Source: Gnetum montanum (taxonomy: Eukaryota; Streptophyta; Gnetopsida; Gnetales; Gnetaceae). Taken from it: a DNA stretch of 50,231 nt. The stretch is from contig MNCI01004051.1 in NCBI GenBank assembly GCA_015680685.1, positions 9,334 to 59,564 on the forward strand. Direction: 5' to 3'. The notes under the pieces were generated by a model. It saw only the letters and a list, made by a program, of their open reading frames with translations. It had not been told where the DNA came from and searched no databases. A program made the translations under genes and the position numbers. Positions within the stretch are counted from its first letter, which is position 1, and each line of letters starts with the position of its first letter. This document shows, piece by piece, positions 22,286 through 33,815 of this stretch.

Positions 22286-22375
22286 CCAACACAAATGATG
22301 CATCACATCACATCACATCACCCCGGGGCTTGGTGCTTGACCTATGTCACAGCTACGCTTTAACCGGTGCAAACA
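22286..22375 (+). repeat. Short LTR-like fragment matching the D LTR, opposite orientation
   Basis: CACATCACATCACATCACC, GGGGCTTGGTGCTTGACC and CAGCTACGCTTTAACCGGTGCA match the reverse complement of 27900-27985, in the D LTR. Because D is on the minus strand, this piece points the other way. Similarity is about 80% over about 90 bp and stops on both sides. Confidence 0.6.
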
Positions 22376-22589
22376 CAACTCCAAGAAGACAAGAAAACCA
22401 CAAATGAAACGGTTAACTAAGCAGTTTAAACAAGGAGATGGATCCACCACGTGCAATTTTTAAAGTAGAAAAAATTATGAATAGCATCAGCCTCATCAAG
22501 GTCCATGAGACAAATTATACAGCAAGTCTTCGTGAAACATGAACAGCCAATTGCAGCAACACATCTTTTCAAGGTTTTGCCTGGTCATC
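22376..22589. other. Junction DNA between C and D
   Basis: About 210 bp without coding sequence or clear LTR ends. The boundary between element C (+) and element D (-) lies here or just left of it. No target-site duplication could be seen. Confidence 0.4.
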
Positions 22590-23125
22590 AATGATGTCGC
22601 TAGTTTATAGTCTTAGCAGACTATTGCGGGTTAGTTTCATGTCATAGCCCTTTGGATGGTGCAAGTTTAGCATCATAGTAGATGGTGCATTGCTAGTTTA
22701 TAGTCATAGTGGACTATGAAAAGGCAAACCGGTTTATAGTCTAAGTGGACTCTAGAAGCTATTTTCACGTCATGGTGGATGGATGTGGTAGTTTAGTGTC
22801 ATACCAGATAGAGCTCTGTGGTGTCATTTTGTTGTCATGACTCTAGAACATTTCTGTGGTGCCAGTTTCAAGTAGTAGCCCCAGGAATGTTCTGTGGTAT
22901 CAGTTTTAAGTCATGATGCTAGGACTATTCTATGGTATCAGTTCTAAGTCATGATGCTAGGACTATTCTGTGGTATTAGTTTTAAGTCATGATGCCAGGA
23001 CTATTCTGTGGTATAATTTTTAAGTCATGATGCTAAGACCATTCTATGATATTAGTTTTAAGTTGTGATGCCAGGACTATTCTATGGTACCAGTTTTAAG
23101 TCATGATGCCAGGACCGTTGGTGCC
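22590..23125 (-). repeat. Tandem repeat tract downstream of the D protease
   Basis: From about 22853 to 23125 a 38 bp unit recurs about seven times, with starts at 22891, 22929, 22967, 23005, 23043 and 23081. On the plus strand each reads TCTGTGGTATCAGTTTTAAG followed by TCATGATGCTAGGACTAT. The left part (22590-22850) has looser TTTATAGTCATAGTGGACTA units. On the minus strand it lies downstream of the D protease, as the GGCC/TTAAACTAG tracts of A2 and B do, and shares the ACTTAAAACTGG word with them. Confidence 0.8.
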
Positions 23126-23429
23126 AGTTTATAGTCATAGTGAATTGTCTGTGCTTACCTTGCTTGTGTGAGGTGTGATGCTACATGCAGGGTCATGCTA
23201 TGTGTTTGCAAGATCCTGAAAAAATCAACTAGAAAGAAAACAACATCAAGCAACACCTATCGTAAATAGAGTTAAAATGTATGAATGAAAGAAAAGCAAC
23301 GCAAAAAGTGGTAGTCTTAGGCCGTTCTGGGCCGTAAGCTAGTTTAAGAAATTTTTGGGCCATGTGTTTTTGTAGTTTTATGTTTTAGGGGGCATGCAAG
23401 GTTTAGGATCCTCTAGGGAAAGGGGGGGG
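23126..23429 (-). other. Spacer downstream of the D protease
   Basis: No domain recognised. It contains a thirteen-base G run at about 23421. In A2 and B the matching interval is also non-coding. Confidence 0.4.
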
Positions 23430-24103
23430 GGGGTGTTGGCTTCAACCACTCATTCGGGTGTGTTAGCCTTAAGCGTTGCATTGGTTACTATAGGTGTACC
23501 ACCAAGAAACTCTTCTTCTAAAACTTGTGCCATGTCTACATCGTGGATAGTTGGAGAAGAAGCATTATCACCATGGATGATAACTTGACCACCTTCATAT
23601 GGAAGGTGGATTTCTTGGTGGATGGAAGAGGAGATAGCCCTTAGTCGGGCTAGCCAAGGCCTGCCTAGAATCATGTTGAAACTTGGCATCTCTTCTATGA
23701 CAGTGAAGCCTGCACTAGTGGGGAATTGCTCTCCTGCCACAAAGGCTAAGTTGATTGTACCCTTGACTGTGATGTGTGATCCGTTGAAGGATTTTAGACA
23801 TGTGGTTTTGGTTGGCTTGATTTCATCTGCCAGGCCTAGCTTGTCGATGATAGAGTACAAGACTACATTTGTTGTTGCACCATCATCTACATGCACTCTA
23901 TGGATGGTACACTATCCAACACGAATGCTAATGGATAGTGGAGCTGTAGTGACCTCCCCTCATTTGAGGTTGACTTTGATTGTATCATTCCGAAAGGCTA
24001 ACATTGCTAAGCCTGATTCTGGTGGTGTAGGGGGTAACATTACTACACGGATGGATGCTTCATTAGCAGGGATGTTCTACATAACAAGAATGGAGGCCAA
24101 GAC
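23430..24103 (-). pseudogene. Element D protease region
   Basis: On the minus strand the frame 23896-23450 starts MHVDDGATTNVVLYSIIDKL, matching the B protease VHVDDGTATNVIRYSIVDRL. The retropepsin triad is DDG, with the Asp and Gly kept. Further blocks are FTVIEEMPSFNMILGRPWLA, the hydrophobic ILGR.WL strand, and VIIHGDNASSPTIHDVDMAQ towards the end. Upstream (to 24103) the equivalent of the GQVTTEPMFITIQVGQY segment lies in another frame with stops. Confidence 0.75.
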
Positions 24104-26984
24104 CTAGGCCAATGCTTGGCAGTGAATAGATGAGGTCATGACCAGGTTGTACAAGTTGAACATTGTGTTATTTTTCTTGAGCATTTTTTTTACATGGGTT
24201 AGTGAAACGACGAAGTCCTTGTCATTAGCCATTGTGTTGGCCTTCATTACCTCTATGTGGCTTGAGAGACAGGTCTCTTGCGAAGGGGACTTGGGCTTGG
24301 TTTGTTTGGCTTGTTTGGGGGTAGGGGTCCCAGTGTTTGGTTGTTGCTTGCTAGTTGTGGCCTTTACTTCAGCCATGGGGGTTGTGAGATGCTTGTTTTT
24401 CCTCTTGCATTGCCATTTGGTGGGCCTTCCTGGATTGCTAGTGGGGTCATCCCTTGAAGGAGGAGGGATCGAGATGTTGCCGACTATTGGGCTTTGGTTA
24501 GGTGAAGATTCATCACGTTGTGGCATCCTTATAATAAAGGGTGGCTTAGGAGTTGTTGTTATGTGGCCAGCTTGTTGTGGCACCTTGATGAAGAAAGGTT
24601 GTTTAGTGATTTTTGTTGCTGCATCATGCCAGTTTAATGTCTTAGTAGACGAGTCGTGCCAGTTTAACGTCTTAGTAGATGATTTTTGCTAGTTTAATGT
24701 CATAGTGGATGGTTGCTGTGGAACCTTGACCACAAAGGAAGGCCTCTTGCTTATGGAGGCTACGGGGACCCTTGCCTTGTTAGGAGGCACACGGATCATG
24801 AAAGGTTGTTGCATAGGTTTGGGCTTGCCACCTATGCTAATTGAGTTTATGACATAGGAGGCATCATCTATGTTGGATTGACTCACCATGTCGATCACCA
24901 ATTGGCCCTGTTCTATCATTCTTTGCAGGTCATCTTTCAAATCATGATAGTTGTCTGTACTATGACCAACCATTTGATGGTAATGATAGTATTGGTCCAA
25001 TTTAAAATGTTGTGGGACTGAGGTCTCATTTGGTACTACTAATGTGGGGTTCCTTAGTAGTTCACAGTATCTATAATGTTTTTGGTGGGTAATCTCTGAC
25101 ACGTGTTTGTGTTGAATTTGCCCGGCTTTCAGGAGTTGCTCCAGTAGTTGAGAGGGTTGCATTGGTAGTGGTGTATACTTTGAGTGGTCCTTGCACTGAA
25201 AGTTGGACCTTGGGGTGGCCCTTGCTGATGCAGGTGAGTTGGTGTCTTTGTCAGTTGGGGCTTTGGGTTGTTTAGTTGTTGGGCCCGAGTTGGTTGCTTT
25301 TATGCTTGCGTCCACCATTGCTATTGTTGTGTTTTTCTTGCAGGCATGTTGGTTTCTGTAGGCCACATAAGCTGGGTCATTGCTTGATTATGCTGCCTCT
25401 TCTATGTTCTTGATTTATGCAAACGCTTGACTCAAAGTATGGGCACTCAAGTAATAAAGTTTTGACTTAATGAAGTCATTCACAGCGGCCTTAAAAATGG
25501 TGAGCAAGTATGTCTCAGGTATGGGCTCATGAAGTTCATTGAGGGCTATGCTCCACCTTTGGATAAATTTCTGTGTTGGCTCTAATGGCACTTGTTTAAT
25601 CTGAATCAGGCTATCCAGAGTGGCTTCAGGTTTTAGATTATATATAAAATGTGTAACAAATTGGTGTAACAAATCCTCTAGAGAGGATATGGAGTTATGG
25701 AGCAAAGCTCGGTACCAGTCTAAAGCTTTTCCCGTTAAGGACATAGCAAACACACGTAGAATTGCATGAGGCCAAGCCTAGAGTAGTAGACATTCTAGTC
25801 GAAATGTCACTAGGTGGGCATTTGGATCTCCCTCTCCATTGTACTTGGTCAGTTGGGGTAATGGGACTCCCTTTGGCAAGGTTAGCAGTGGAACTAAGGG
25901 GTCAATTAGATCATCTTGATAGAATTTTAGTACCTTGACTTCCTTAGTGTTCATATTTTTAAGGCATTTTAATTCTTCTACAAACAAGTGCATCATTTTT
26001 TCATGTCTTCCCACTCTTAGGCAGTAGGAAAACTGGCGGGTTGAGTTGGTGGTGGTTGACAATGACTCGATTGTTACATTGTTTGTGAAAAGAGAGATTG
26101 TTGGACTGTCATTTGTTGTGGTGGGACAACATTCAGGGCTGAGATTATCGGGTGTGGTACACTATAATGAGTAGACAGGTTTTGTTGAACAGTTGGTCGG
26201 ACCCACTGCCCAGTCACAGGTTGTGAAGTGATTAGTGGTGCTTGTTGGATTTGCACTTGAGCCATGTAATGGATGGACATGGAAGCTGGTATGACCAATG
26301 GCATCCAATCACTTGAGGTTGAAAGGTCGATCCTGCATTAGTTTGGGGAGTAGGTTGTTGGGTTTGTATTTGTAGAGGTGCGATGGACGTGTTAGGTTTA
26401 ACATTGAACTTGGAGAAGATGGGAATAGGAGTGGGTACTCCCCATAGAGACGCTGGTGGTGGAAGTATAGTCTCCTCTAGGAAAGGTTGAAATAATGGGT
26501 TTGTATGGGCATGGGGGCTAACAGTATGGTATGAATCCCCATGTTCAGATTGGGCTATGAAGTCATCTTCCTCATCTCCGCTCTAAGGCTCTATTGGAGG
26601 TAGCTGTAAGGCTTGACTCCTTGCCATGAGAAGCTGGGATATGAGTTTATGATGGTGTTCAGATAGAGGAATTATATCAAATGCTGAAGCGATGAACTCA
26701 CAAGCTTCTTTGTGGATAAATTCATAGTCTTACTTCGCTTCTCTCTCTACGCGATCGATAGGTAAGTTGGCTTGGATCTTGACACAGATGAAGTTATACT
26801 ATTCGTGTGTAAGAGTTGCATAGGTAGGGTCTTTGCCCTATAGCTTGAGTGACTAGCGTGTAGGGCCTTGAGGGTTTATCTATTTGATGATAGTTATGGA
26901 TTCAATAGCAGTCACAGGGTTTGAGGTCTCAGCCCCAAAGTCAGAGATTGGCAGTGTCATTGGGTTAATTTGGGAGGATTCCAT
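24104..26984 (-). pseudogene. Element D Gag, broken by stops and shifts
   Basis: Probable start ATG at 26984 (MESSQINPMTLPISDFG). YNFICVKIQANLPIDRVERE and FDIIPLSEHHHKLISQLLMA correspond to the N-terminal part of B Gag. The Gln/Pro-rich region spans 26304-26074. The core follows: PQLTKYNGEGDPNAHLVTFR (in 26062-25778), then MSLTGKALDWYRALLHN and FIYNLKPEATLDSLIQIKQV (25753-25415). The C-terminal part (25366-24689) has KDHSKYTPLPMQPSQLLEQL and a decayed zinc knuckle, YYHYHQMVGHSTDNYHDLKD, in which both Cys are lost. The tail (24583-24104) ends KNNTMFNLYNLVMTSSIHCQ. Many internal stops are TAG, for example five in the first 110 codons. Confidence 0.8.
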
Positions 26985-27527
26985 AGTGAACGTGAGTAAA
27001 CTGGGCTAGACGAGTTGAACGTGAGCAACAACTACAACATGACTAACTATAGCATAACAACTGCATCATGAGCAACTGTAGCAGCATGACTAATGACAAC
27101 GTGACCAATAGCAGCAGCACTGCAGCTTGAATGATGAAAAATAGAAGCTGCAACGTGAGTCAACTACAGTGTGACCAACAGAGCTAACAACGTGATGCTA
27201 ACAAACAACGTGAGCTGCATAAGTCAACTACTACGTGACGAACAGACTGCGTGAGCTAATAACGTGACACTGACAAAGAACATGAGCTATGTGAGTCAAC
27301 TACAGTGTGACCAAAAGATTGTGTGAGCTAATAGCGTGACACTAACAAATAGCGTGAGCTGACTACGTGAGGTATTAGGAACGAAGAGGAATAGGATGGG
27401 TAAGTCAAGCTAAGTCAAGTTGGTGTATGTAAGCTAGGTAGACACGTTGGGCTTTAGTTTTAGCACTTAGTGTATGCATCATTTGGATAGGTAACGTGAT
27501 CAACATTTTGACAGACAACAAACAAGT
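26985..27527 (-). repeat. Element D leader with CGTGA-word repeats
   Basis: Between the D primer-binding site and Gag. From 27003 to 27390 the plus strand repeats short words such as AACGTGAGC, TACGTGACG, ACAACGTGA, GCATGACTAA and AGTCAACTAC at 9-25 bp spacing. No coding sequence. Confidence 0.75.
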
Positions 27528-27546
27528 GGCCCTCCTTCTAGTGCCA
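27528..27546 (-). other. Primer-binding site of element D
   Basis: The minus strand reads TGGCACTAGAAGGAGGGCC, next to the TACA end of the D LTR. It is the same type as in C and B. Confidence 0.8.
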
Positions 27547-27547
27547 A

Positions 27548-29126
27548 TGTACTGTATTGACCTAAATCATTTGTGTAAGGATGGAAGGAAAAATAAATAC
27601 TGAAATATCATCAGGCAGACACAGTTGACCTTGCCTTCACCTGAGGGAAAGCTAGAAAAGAAAATGAAGGCAGAGTGCCTTGGATGGTCTACATGCTAAT
27701 CAACCAAGGACTTCCCCGAGCGTAAACTATGGCCTATGCTGGGGTTATTGTAATTGATGTTTGAAATGTAAACAGTGCTCACAAAATGGAAATAGAAACA
27801 TATGTAGAAATGGTATTGTAAACAAAATGGAAACTGAATGTAAAATAGAGCAAACAAAATAATGGTGAGCAAAATGAATTGTATTGTATTGCTTAGAAAA
27901 TATGTGCACTGGTCAAAGCGTAGCTGCACATGTGGATGGCAGGTCAAGCGCCAAGCCCCAAAGCGATGTGATGTGATGTGTTTCAGAAGTGTGTGGATGC
28001 TAGGAGTCAAGTGCGCCCGAGCACCCAAGGATTTTTGGTCTAAGTTTGCTAAGCCATCAACCTTCTTCAAAATTTCCAACCTTGTTTATCTGAATTAATA
28101 GGGTATTTATAGAGCTAGGCTAGGCTTGGGTGTGAAATTCGAGAATGGAATCAACGGCTGGGAGATGAGAGGAAAGTGGATCAAGTGACACATGTCTAAT
28201 GGACAGCTGTATATGAGTTGGACATGTGTGGAAAAGCTATGTTCTAGACTAGGTACATTATATCTTACAACATGTGACAACTCACTCAAGCCAAATCGCA
28301 CTCATGGCACATACAATTCAGAGCATAAGAGCTCGACGAGTGACAAATGATGGAAATTTACAATGAAATAACAAGGGAAATTGACTCTAGCTCACTTGAA
28401 ACTTCTGGATTTCTGACTTGATTGCTGTAGGATGTCGATTCGAGTGGTTTCGTGGCTGTTTGAGGCATCTTTGCCTAATCATGACTTTTAGCATGACTTG
28501 ATTTAGTCACTGCATGTCCTTAGCGTGCGCACGTTGCACTCATGCTACACTCACGTTGCAGCATGAATTTAGCATGACCTCAAAGTGAGTGAGCAAAGAC
28601 TTGCAATTTTTCACCAAATTTTGAATTTTGAAGCCTGATTCTGAAAGTGTAAGGATTTCCTGACTGTGGTTGACGAATTGAGCCTAAAAGTGTCTTGTTT
28701 TGAGCCACTTTTGGGTAGGTCACACTGGACTCACATGGCCAGTGTGACTACAGCATAACCACAACGTGACCTGCAGCGTGACCTGTAGCGTGACCTTACT
28801 TGAACTTGCAATTTTAAGCCATTTTGGAGGTTGTCAACGATGAATCCTGAGGATGACTTGCACCTTGGAAAATCTAGTCATTTTGACTTAGTTTGGAGGT
28901 TTGTGAAAGTTGGTCACGTTGGACTTATGCTGCTAGCATGACCATAGCATGACCACAGTGTGCCCTGCACTTTTTAACTTGATTTTGATGCTATTTGGAG
29001 TTGCTCACGCTGAGGGTAACCTAGCTTGACAGCATGAGCAACTTGCCTTAGGCAAGCTAGTTGTGAGCTCCATGCCTTGGCCAAATTTTGTCTCTTGAAT
29101 GCTAGAAAGGGCTTGAGTCATTCTCA
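27548..29126 (-). repeat. 5' LTR of element D
   Basis: On the minus strand it ends CAATACAGTACA at 27548, directly before the primer-binding site. The TATA box TATAAATA is on the minus strand at 28104-28111. The upstream U3 (28500-29050) repeats GCGTGACC and GCATGACC words like those in the D leader. The outer end is inferred: TGAGAATGACTC at 29126 would give 1.58 kb, similar to the B LTR, but the exact base is uncertain within about 50 bp. Confidence 0.65.
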
Positions 29127-31290
29127 AAGTGTTAGGCTAAAATTAGTGGTGTTTCACCATGGTCTGCTCCACCAGCCACACAAGTGGCCTACCCCCCAGC
29201 ATAATTTATGGCTACTACTCCAACAACACCACCTACTGGGTGGTGGATGCCACAAGCAACATCATTTACAGGGGTTGGCCCAACGGCACCATCGATGGAT
29301 CATGTTGTCGCCCCTACCACTTCATAGATGGGAGCTGCTTCGGTAGTTCCCCAACCATCTACGTCATCCTCGGGTTTGGATCAAGAATTCTAGCTTATCC
29401 AAACCCTTACTAAGGAAATAAACTGCCTTAAGGCTATCGGGTCTGATACAGTACGAGTCATGGACTTTTACCAAGATGATCCCATCAGCCTAGCAATCCC
29501 TACATTAACGCTACCCCCTGGGATGTCACTTCCCCACTTTACAAAATACAATGGGGAGGGGGATCCCAATGCACATCTTGTTACATTTAGGTCCAAATCT
29601 CTTCTTCTGCAATAATGAGCATACATGATCATTTGAGTCTTTGCCATGTCCTTGACCGAAAAAGGCTTGGACTAGTATCGTGCACTGCGACGCTCCTCCA
29701 TTTCAACCCTAGAAGAGTTGTTAACCTAGTTCATGACACGTTTCAAGTACAACTTGAGACCAGAAGACATATTGGATCAACTGATGAGCATAAAGTAGGA
29801 CCCACTAGAGCTGGTCCAAAAGTTCATACAATGGTGGAGCGCTACCCTTAATGAAATCTGTGAGCCTATCATGGAGGCCCATTTGCTAGCCATTTTCAAG
29901 GATGCAGTGAACGACTTCATCAAGTCTAAGCTGTACTATCTTGTTCCCTGCACTCTTAGTTAGGCTTTCACCCAGACTAAGAGCATTTAGGACGTAGCTG
30001 AGGTAAGTAAAGACCTAGCCTATGTTGCATACAAGAATACCTTCATGAAGAAGGAGAAGGACAAGGGTAAGGTTGCAATAGCCACAGTGGTCGCTGTGGC
30101 TAACGAGGCCAAACCCAATAACAACAATAACAAGAATGGCAAGAAACCAGCCACAACAACAACTAATCCCATGCCCAAGCAGGGCAACACGCCTCAACTT
30201 TCCACATCTACACCTGAAACATCTGCAGCACCTAAACCAAACTTTGAGCGTAAAGACCGCTCAAAGTATACCCCGTTGCCTGTTAAGCCTTCGGATCTTC
30301 TGAAGCAACTGTTGGCAGCAAGGTACATCCAACATAAGAGGATGTTAGAAGAGGGAGCCAAGAAACATCAACGGTATTGCGTGCTCCTTAGGAACCCCTC
30401 CTTGGCCTTGCCCAATGAGCCTCCAGTTCCTAAGGATTTTAGGATGGACCAGTTCTGTGACTACCACCAAAAATGTGGTCACAACACAGATTAGTGTATG
30501 GCATTAAAGGATGACATCCAAAGGATGATCGATTAGGGAAAACTGGTGTTGAGAAAAAGCAACCCAGTACGTCCTAAGAATCAATCCTTGCACATCTACA
30601 TTGATCCTCTCAATGGCAACAACATCATATACATCATCAACACCATTAGCGTTGACAGTAATCCTCAATCGTCCCAGGACCCGTTTGTGATCTGTGTGCC
30701 AAAGTTTAGCACACTAGCACCACCAGTGTCTAATCCAAACTTGCAATGGCCGCTTGTCTTGTGAGTCCCTCCCTGGATATCCACCCCTGCATCACCTACA
30801 CCCCAGGCATCTACTCCTACACCACCTGTTAGCATAACTGCACCTCCGTGTGCATTGACACCATTATCACCATTCATTTTTAGGGGGCCAAACAATCCAA
30901 CAACCCCCTCCTTGCATGAGATAGCTTTACAGCCTTCTAATCCTAAGAAACGGGAAGTGCATTTCATTGGTGAGACATCGATGGAAAGTACTACCTCAGG
31001 TGCTTCCAAGCCTACACTCTCACCCCTTGCATCCACACCCTCGTTGCCTAAAGGTAATGTTGCTAGGCCTATACGGTCTTCGCCATCCTACTCAGGAGGG
31101 TCTGAACCCAGACCCGAGGCCATCCCTCCTCAAGAAATTCATCTCCTAGGATAGATAGAAGAGGAGAAAGGTAGCAAACAAGAAGGTGGCCAAGACCTTT
31201 TAAATGCTCTCACCCAAGTCAAATAGGCTTTGAAATAGAAAAACACTACGCTGAGCCTATACAACTTGGTCATGACATCTACCACACATC
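29127..31290 (+). pseudogene. Element A Gag, 5' truncated and broken
   Basis: Begins inside the Pro-rich region (SAPPATQVAYPPA, ~29163), abutting the D LTR. Readable blocks are MDFYQDDPISLAIPTLTLPP (29461-29520), MSLPHFTKYNGEGDPNAHLV (29523-29582), the Gag core in shifted frames to 29950, and KPNFERKDRSKYTPLPVKPS (~30235-30294). A zinc-knuckle-like FCDYHQKCGHNTD follows (~30454-30492). Its last Cys lies one codon after a TAG. The C-terminal part includes VKxALKxKN, where both x are TAG (31224-31226 and 31236-31238) while B has Gln codons. The core also has TAA and TGA stops. It may be the remainder of element C. Confidence 0.75.
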
Positions 31291-31298
31291 GTTAGGCT

Positions 31299-31960
31299 TT
31301 GGTCTGCATGCTAATGTCAATTCTGGTTGACGAAAGCATGCTAGCAGAAGAAAAAGCAATTCACTTAGTCTTGGTTCCTTCTGCACCTACAGAACCAAAG
31401 CTAGCCCAACTGACTTTTTGCAACAATTCTATTAAGGAGGACCTTGAAAAGGGTCAGGTGACCATAGCACCCTTGTTTATTACAATTCGGATTGGCCAAC
31501 ATAAGATTCGAAAAGTACACATCGATGACAAGGCTACAAAAAATGTCATCCCTTTCCCTATAGTGGACAAGCTGGGTTTGGTCAACCAGATTAGACCCAC
31601 AACAACATCATGTTTAAAGTCATTTAATGGGGCATGGGTCATGGTAAAGGGCATGGTCCACATCGATTTTGTGGCAAGGGATCAATTCCCCACAAATGTA
31701 ATTTTCATCGTGGTTGAAGAGATGCCCAGGTTTAACCTGATCTTGGGGAGGTCATGGTTAGCACAACTTTGGGTTGTCTCTTCACCCATACACTAGAAAA
31801 TCCATCTGCTCTATGCAAGTAGGGAGGTGGTCATCCATAGCGATGAGGTGGTAACACTGTTGGTGACTGTTTGGGATGCGACTACCAACGAGTGTCCTCG
31901 AATAGGATTTAGGTGCTTGCTAGTCTCTGGCAACACCAAGGCCCAAATACCTCCAAATAG
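31299..31960 (+). pseudogene. Element A protease region
   Basis: 165 open codons (31299-31796) homologous to the B protease: ISILVDESMLAEE near the start, LEKGQVTIAPLFITIRIGQH, then VHIDDKATKNVIPFPIVDKL at the active site. The Gly of the DDG motif is Lys, so activity is unlikely. FIVVEEMPRFNLILGRSWLA carries the ILGR.WL strand. A TAG ends the frame at 31794, after which similarity can be followed to about 31850. Beyond that the sequence departs from the D and B proteases. Confidence 0.75.
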
Positions 31961-33560
31961 ACTCAGTAGTTAATGTGAGTTTGTTTGTGTGTTGTTGCAG
32001 TGTGTGGTTGTGGAAAATGAAACAATTGGGTTGTGTGTAGAACTACAAATGACTTATCTTAAAGAGATTCAGCCAACTTTGCCAAGTACTGTGAGTTATT
32101 GAGAGTTCCTATTCTGTTCAATTGCCTAGTCTACGCAGCCCTATAATACCTACTTGTAACAAATAAAATTTTGCAAAAAAATTTGAGCACAACTCCGTGA
32201 ATCTACTTCTAATTTTCCCCAGAGAAAGAGATAGTTCCACAAGAAAACTAGAAATAGAGCAAGATTCAATGGAAATAGACAGGAAAGAAAGCAGATTTGT
32301 GTTAAGACTTCAAATGTTTAAACAAGGTAAAATGATACGAGTAAACACTTCATAATAAAGCTATCCCAAATTCAATAACTAAAAATTGTTCAAATTTCCA
32401 AGGCTCAAAATACGAAATTTCTTCAAGACATTCCTACTATGCTACCAAAAAATTTCTACGTAAACTATCACGTATGAGATTCCATATTGGCTAGATAATG
32501 GATGTCAACAATTGCATTCAATAGAACCTTCAAAAGACTTGACAATTTTTGATTGAAATACCATAGAGATCCACTTTAAAGATAAAAGAAGCTATTCTGG
32601 TCCCATCAAAATACCAAAGATTTTCTGAACCCTCTTGACTATTGAATCGTTCAACTGCTTGACTATAAGCATAGGCTCTCTTACAACAATCTCAATAGCA
32701 GTTCTTATACATCACACAATAATAAAATTTACTACTAAAATGCTCTTAAGGCTTTCAAACACAAGCTCCTCTATGGCAAAATTTTAATAGAAATTTTCTA
32801 TCATGCAACAAGAACAATAAGAGTAATCTAAGAATCCAAAAATTACTTGCCAAGCATGATACTATCTAAACCACTAGCTAAACAATTTAAACAAAATAAA
32901 AAATAATAAGCATAAATCACAAGACTATAAAAAAGAGGCTGAAATCTTTTCTTTAGCCAGTCATCTTACAAGAAATCTTTCACAATTTCTTCTTTACAAA
33001 TGCTCTTCCAAGAGCCAAAGTGAGTGATCCCCAGTCTCCTCTTTCTTCTAACCCTTGAAGCCTTTTTATAGGTTTCAAAAGGTAGTTAGATTCTTAAATA
33101 TCTTAGCTAACTTCTCTCCCAAGTAAGGAAGTTATAACTTGCCCAACAAGTTAGGAAATCTTACTTGCTCAACAAGTTAGGAAATCTTACTTGCCCAACA
33201 AGCTAGGAAGTAGGGAAGTTAGGAGAAAATCATGCTAATATTGGCATGTGTCTTTACATATTTTACAAATATTTCTTTCATAATTCTCAATTAAAAATTA
33301 AAGCCAAGGTCTTCATACTATAGGAGCTTCATTCAATTGTTATTATTTTTTTTAAGTTTCCAATTGTTGAATATCATTAATCACCGATACTCTAGTAATT
33401 TCATAAACAGATGGTAATAAGAAGATAATTTAGCATATACCTTAGTGTAAATGTGGGTGAAGGCGGTTGTATGGTCTTTGGAGTCAATAAGGCCGATCTT
33501 TACAAAATAAATTATCTTCATTTGCACTTCCTTGCACCTTATTATTTATTTATTTATTAT
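31961..33560 (-). other. AT-rich segment with promoter-like features, no gene
   Basis: No coding region. On the minus strand a TATA-like CCTATAAAAAGG near 33061-33072 is followed by purine-rich and then U-rich DNA, as in an LTR promoter. A 26 bp tandem repeat (ACTTGCCCAACAAGTTAGGA type) occurs at 33137, 33163 and 33189. It may be a solo LTR or part of a different element between A and A2. Its ends could not be fixed. Confidence 0.4.
33137..33212. repeat. 26 bp tandem repeat, three copies
   Basis: ACTTGCYCAACAAGYTAGGA starts at 33137, 33163 and 33189, followed by AATCTT in the first two copies. It lies about 70-140 bp upstream of the minus-strand TATA-like box, where enhancer repeats of LTRs are often found. 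Confidence 0.8.
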
Positions 33561-33815
33561 TTTTTGAACCCGCGTACTAGTAAATTGTTGTGTGGATAAT
33601 AAGTAATAGTTGCAAGAATGGCGGGAGTAATCAGCCGGTCGGTCGTTCTTCAACTGCTGGTTCATTTCTTTCCTTTCTTGCCTCTACGTGAAACTCGTAG
33701 AAATGGACACATGCTCTGCCCCATTCCTAGCACTGATTTCAACCAAAACCGTATGTGAACTGCCACTGCACAACAACGTCCTGCTGTTGTGTTCAGTAAT
33801 TTTGCCGTGTGGTGT
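33561..33815 (-). other. Flank of the BRO1-like fragment
   Basis: More GC-rich than its left neighbour. On the minus strand it follows the TAA of the BRO1-like exon. Similarity to BRO1 cannot be followed further. Confidence 0.4.

Noticed and set aside
22853-23125. Regular 38 bp repeats considered as a CRISPR-like array
   Set aside because: There are no unique spacers between the repeats, units drift gradually, and the setting is a plant retrotransposon. Plain tandem repeats.
24138-24692. 184-codon plus-strand frame rich in Leu/Val/Cys, looking like a membrane protein
   Set aside because: It is the complement of the Pro/Lys/Thr-rich tail of D Gag. Complements of such sequence often look hydrophobic.
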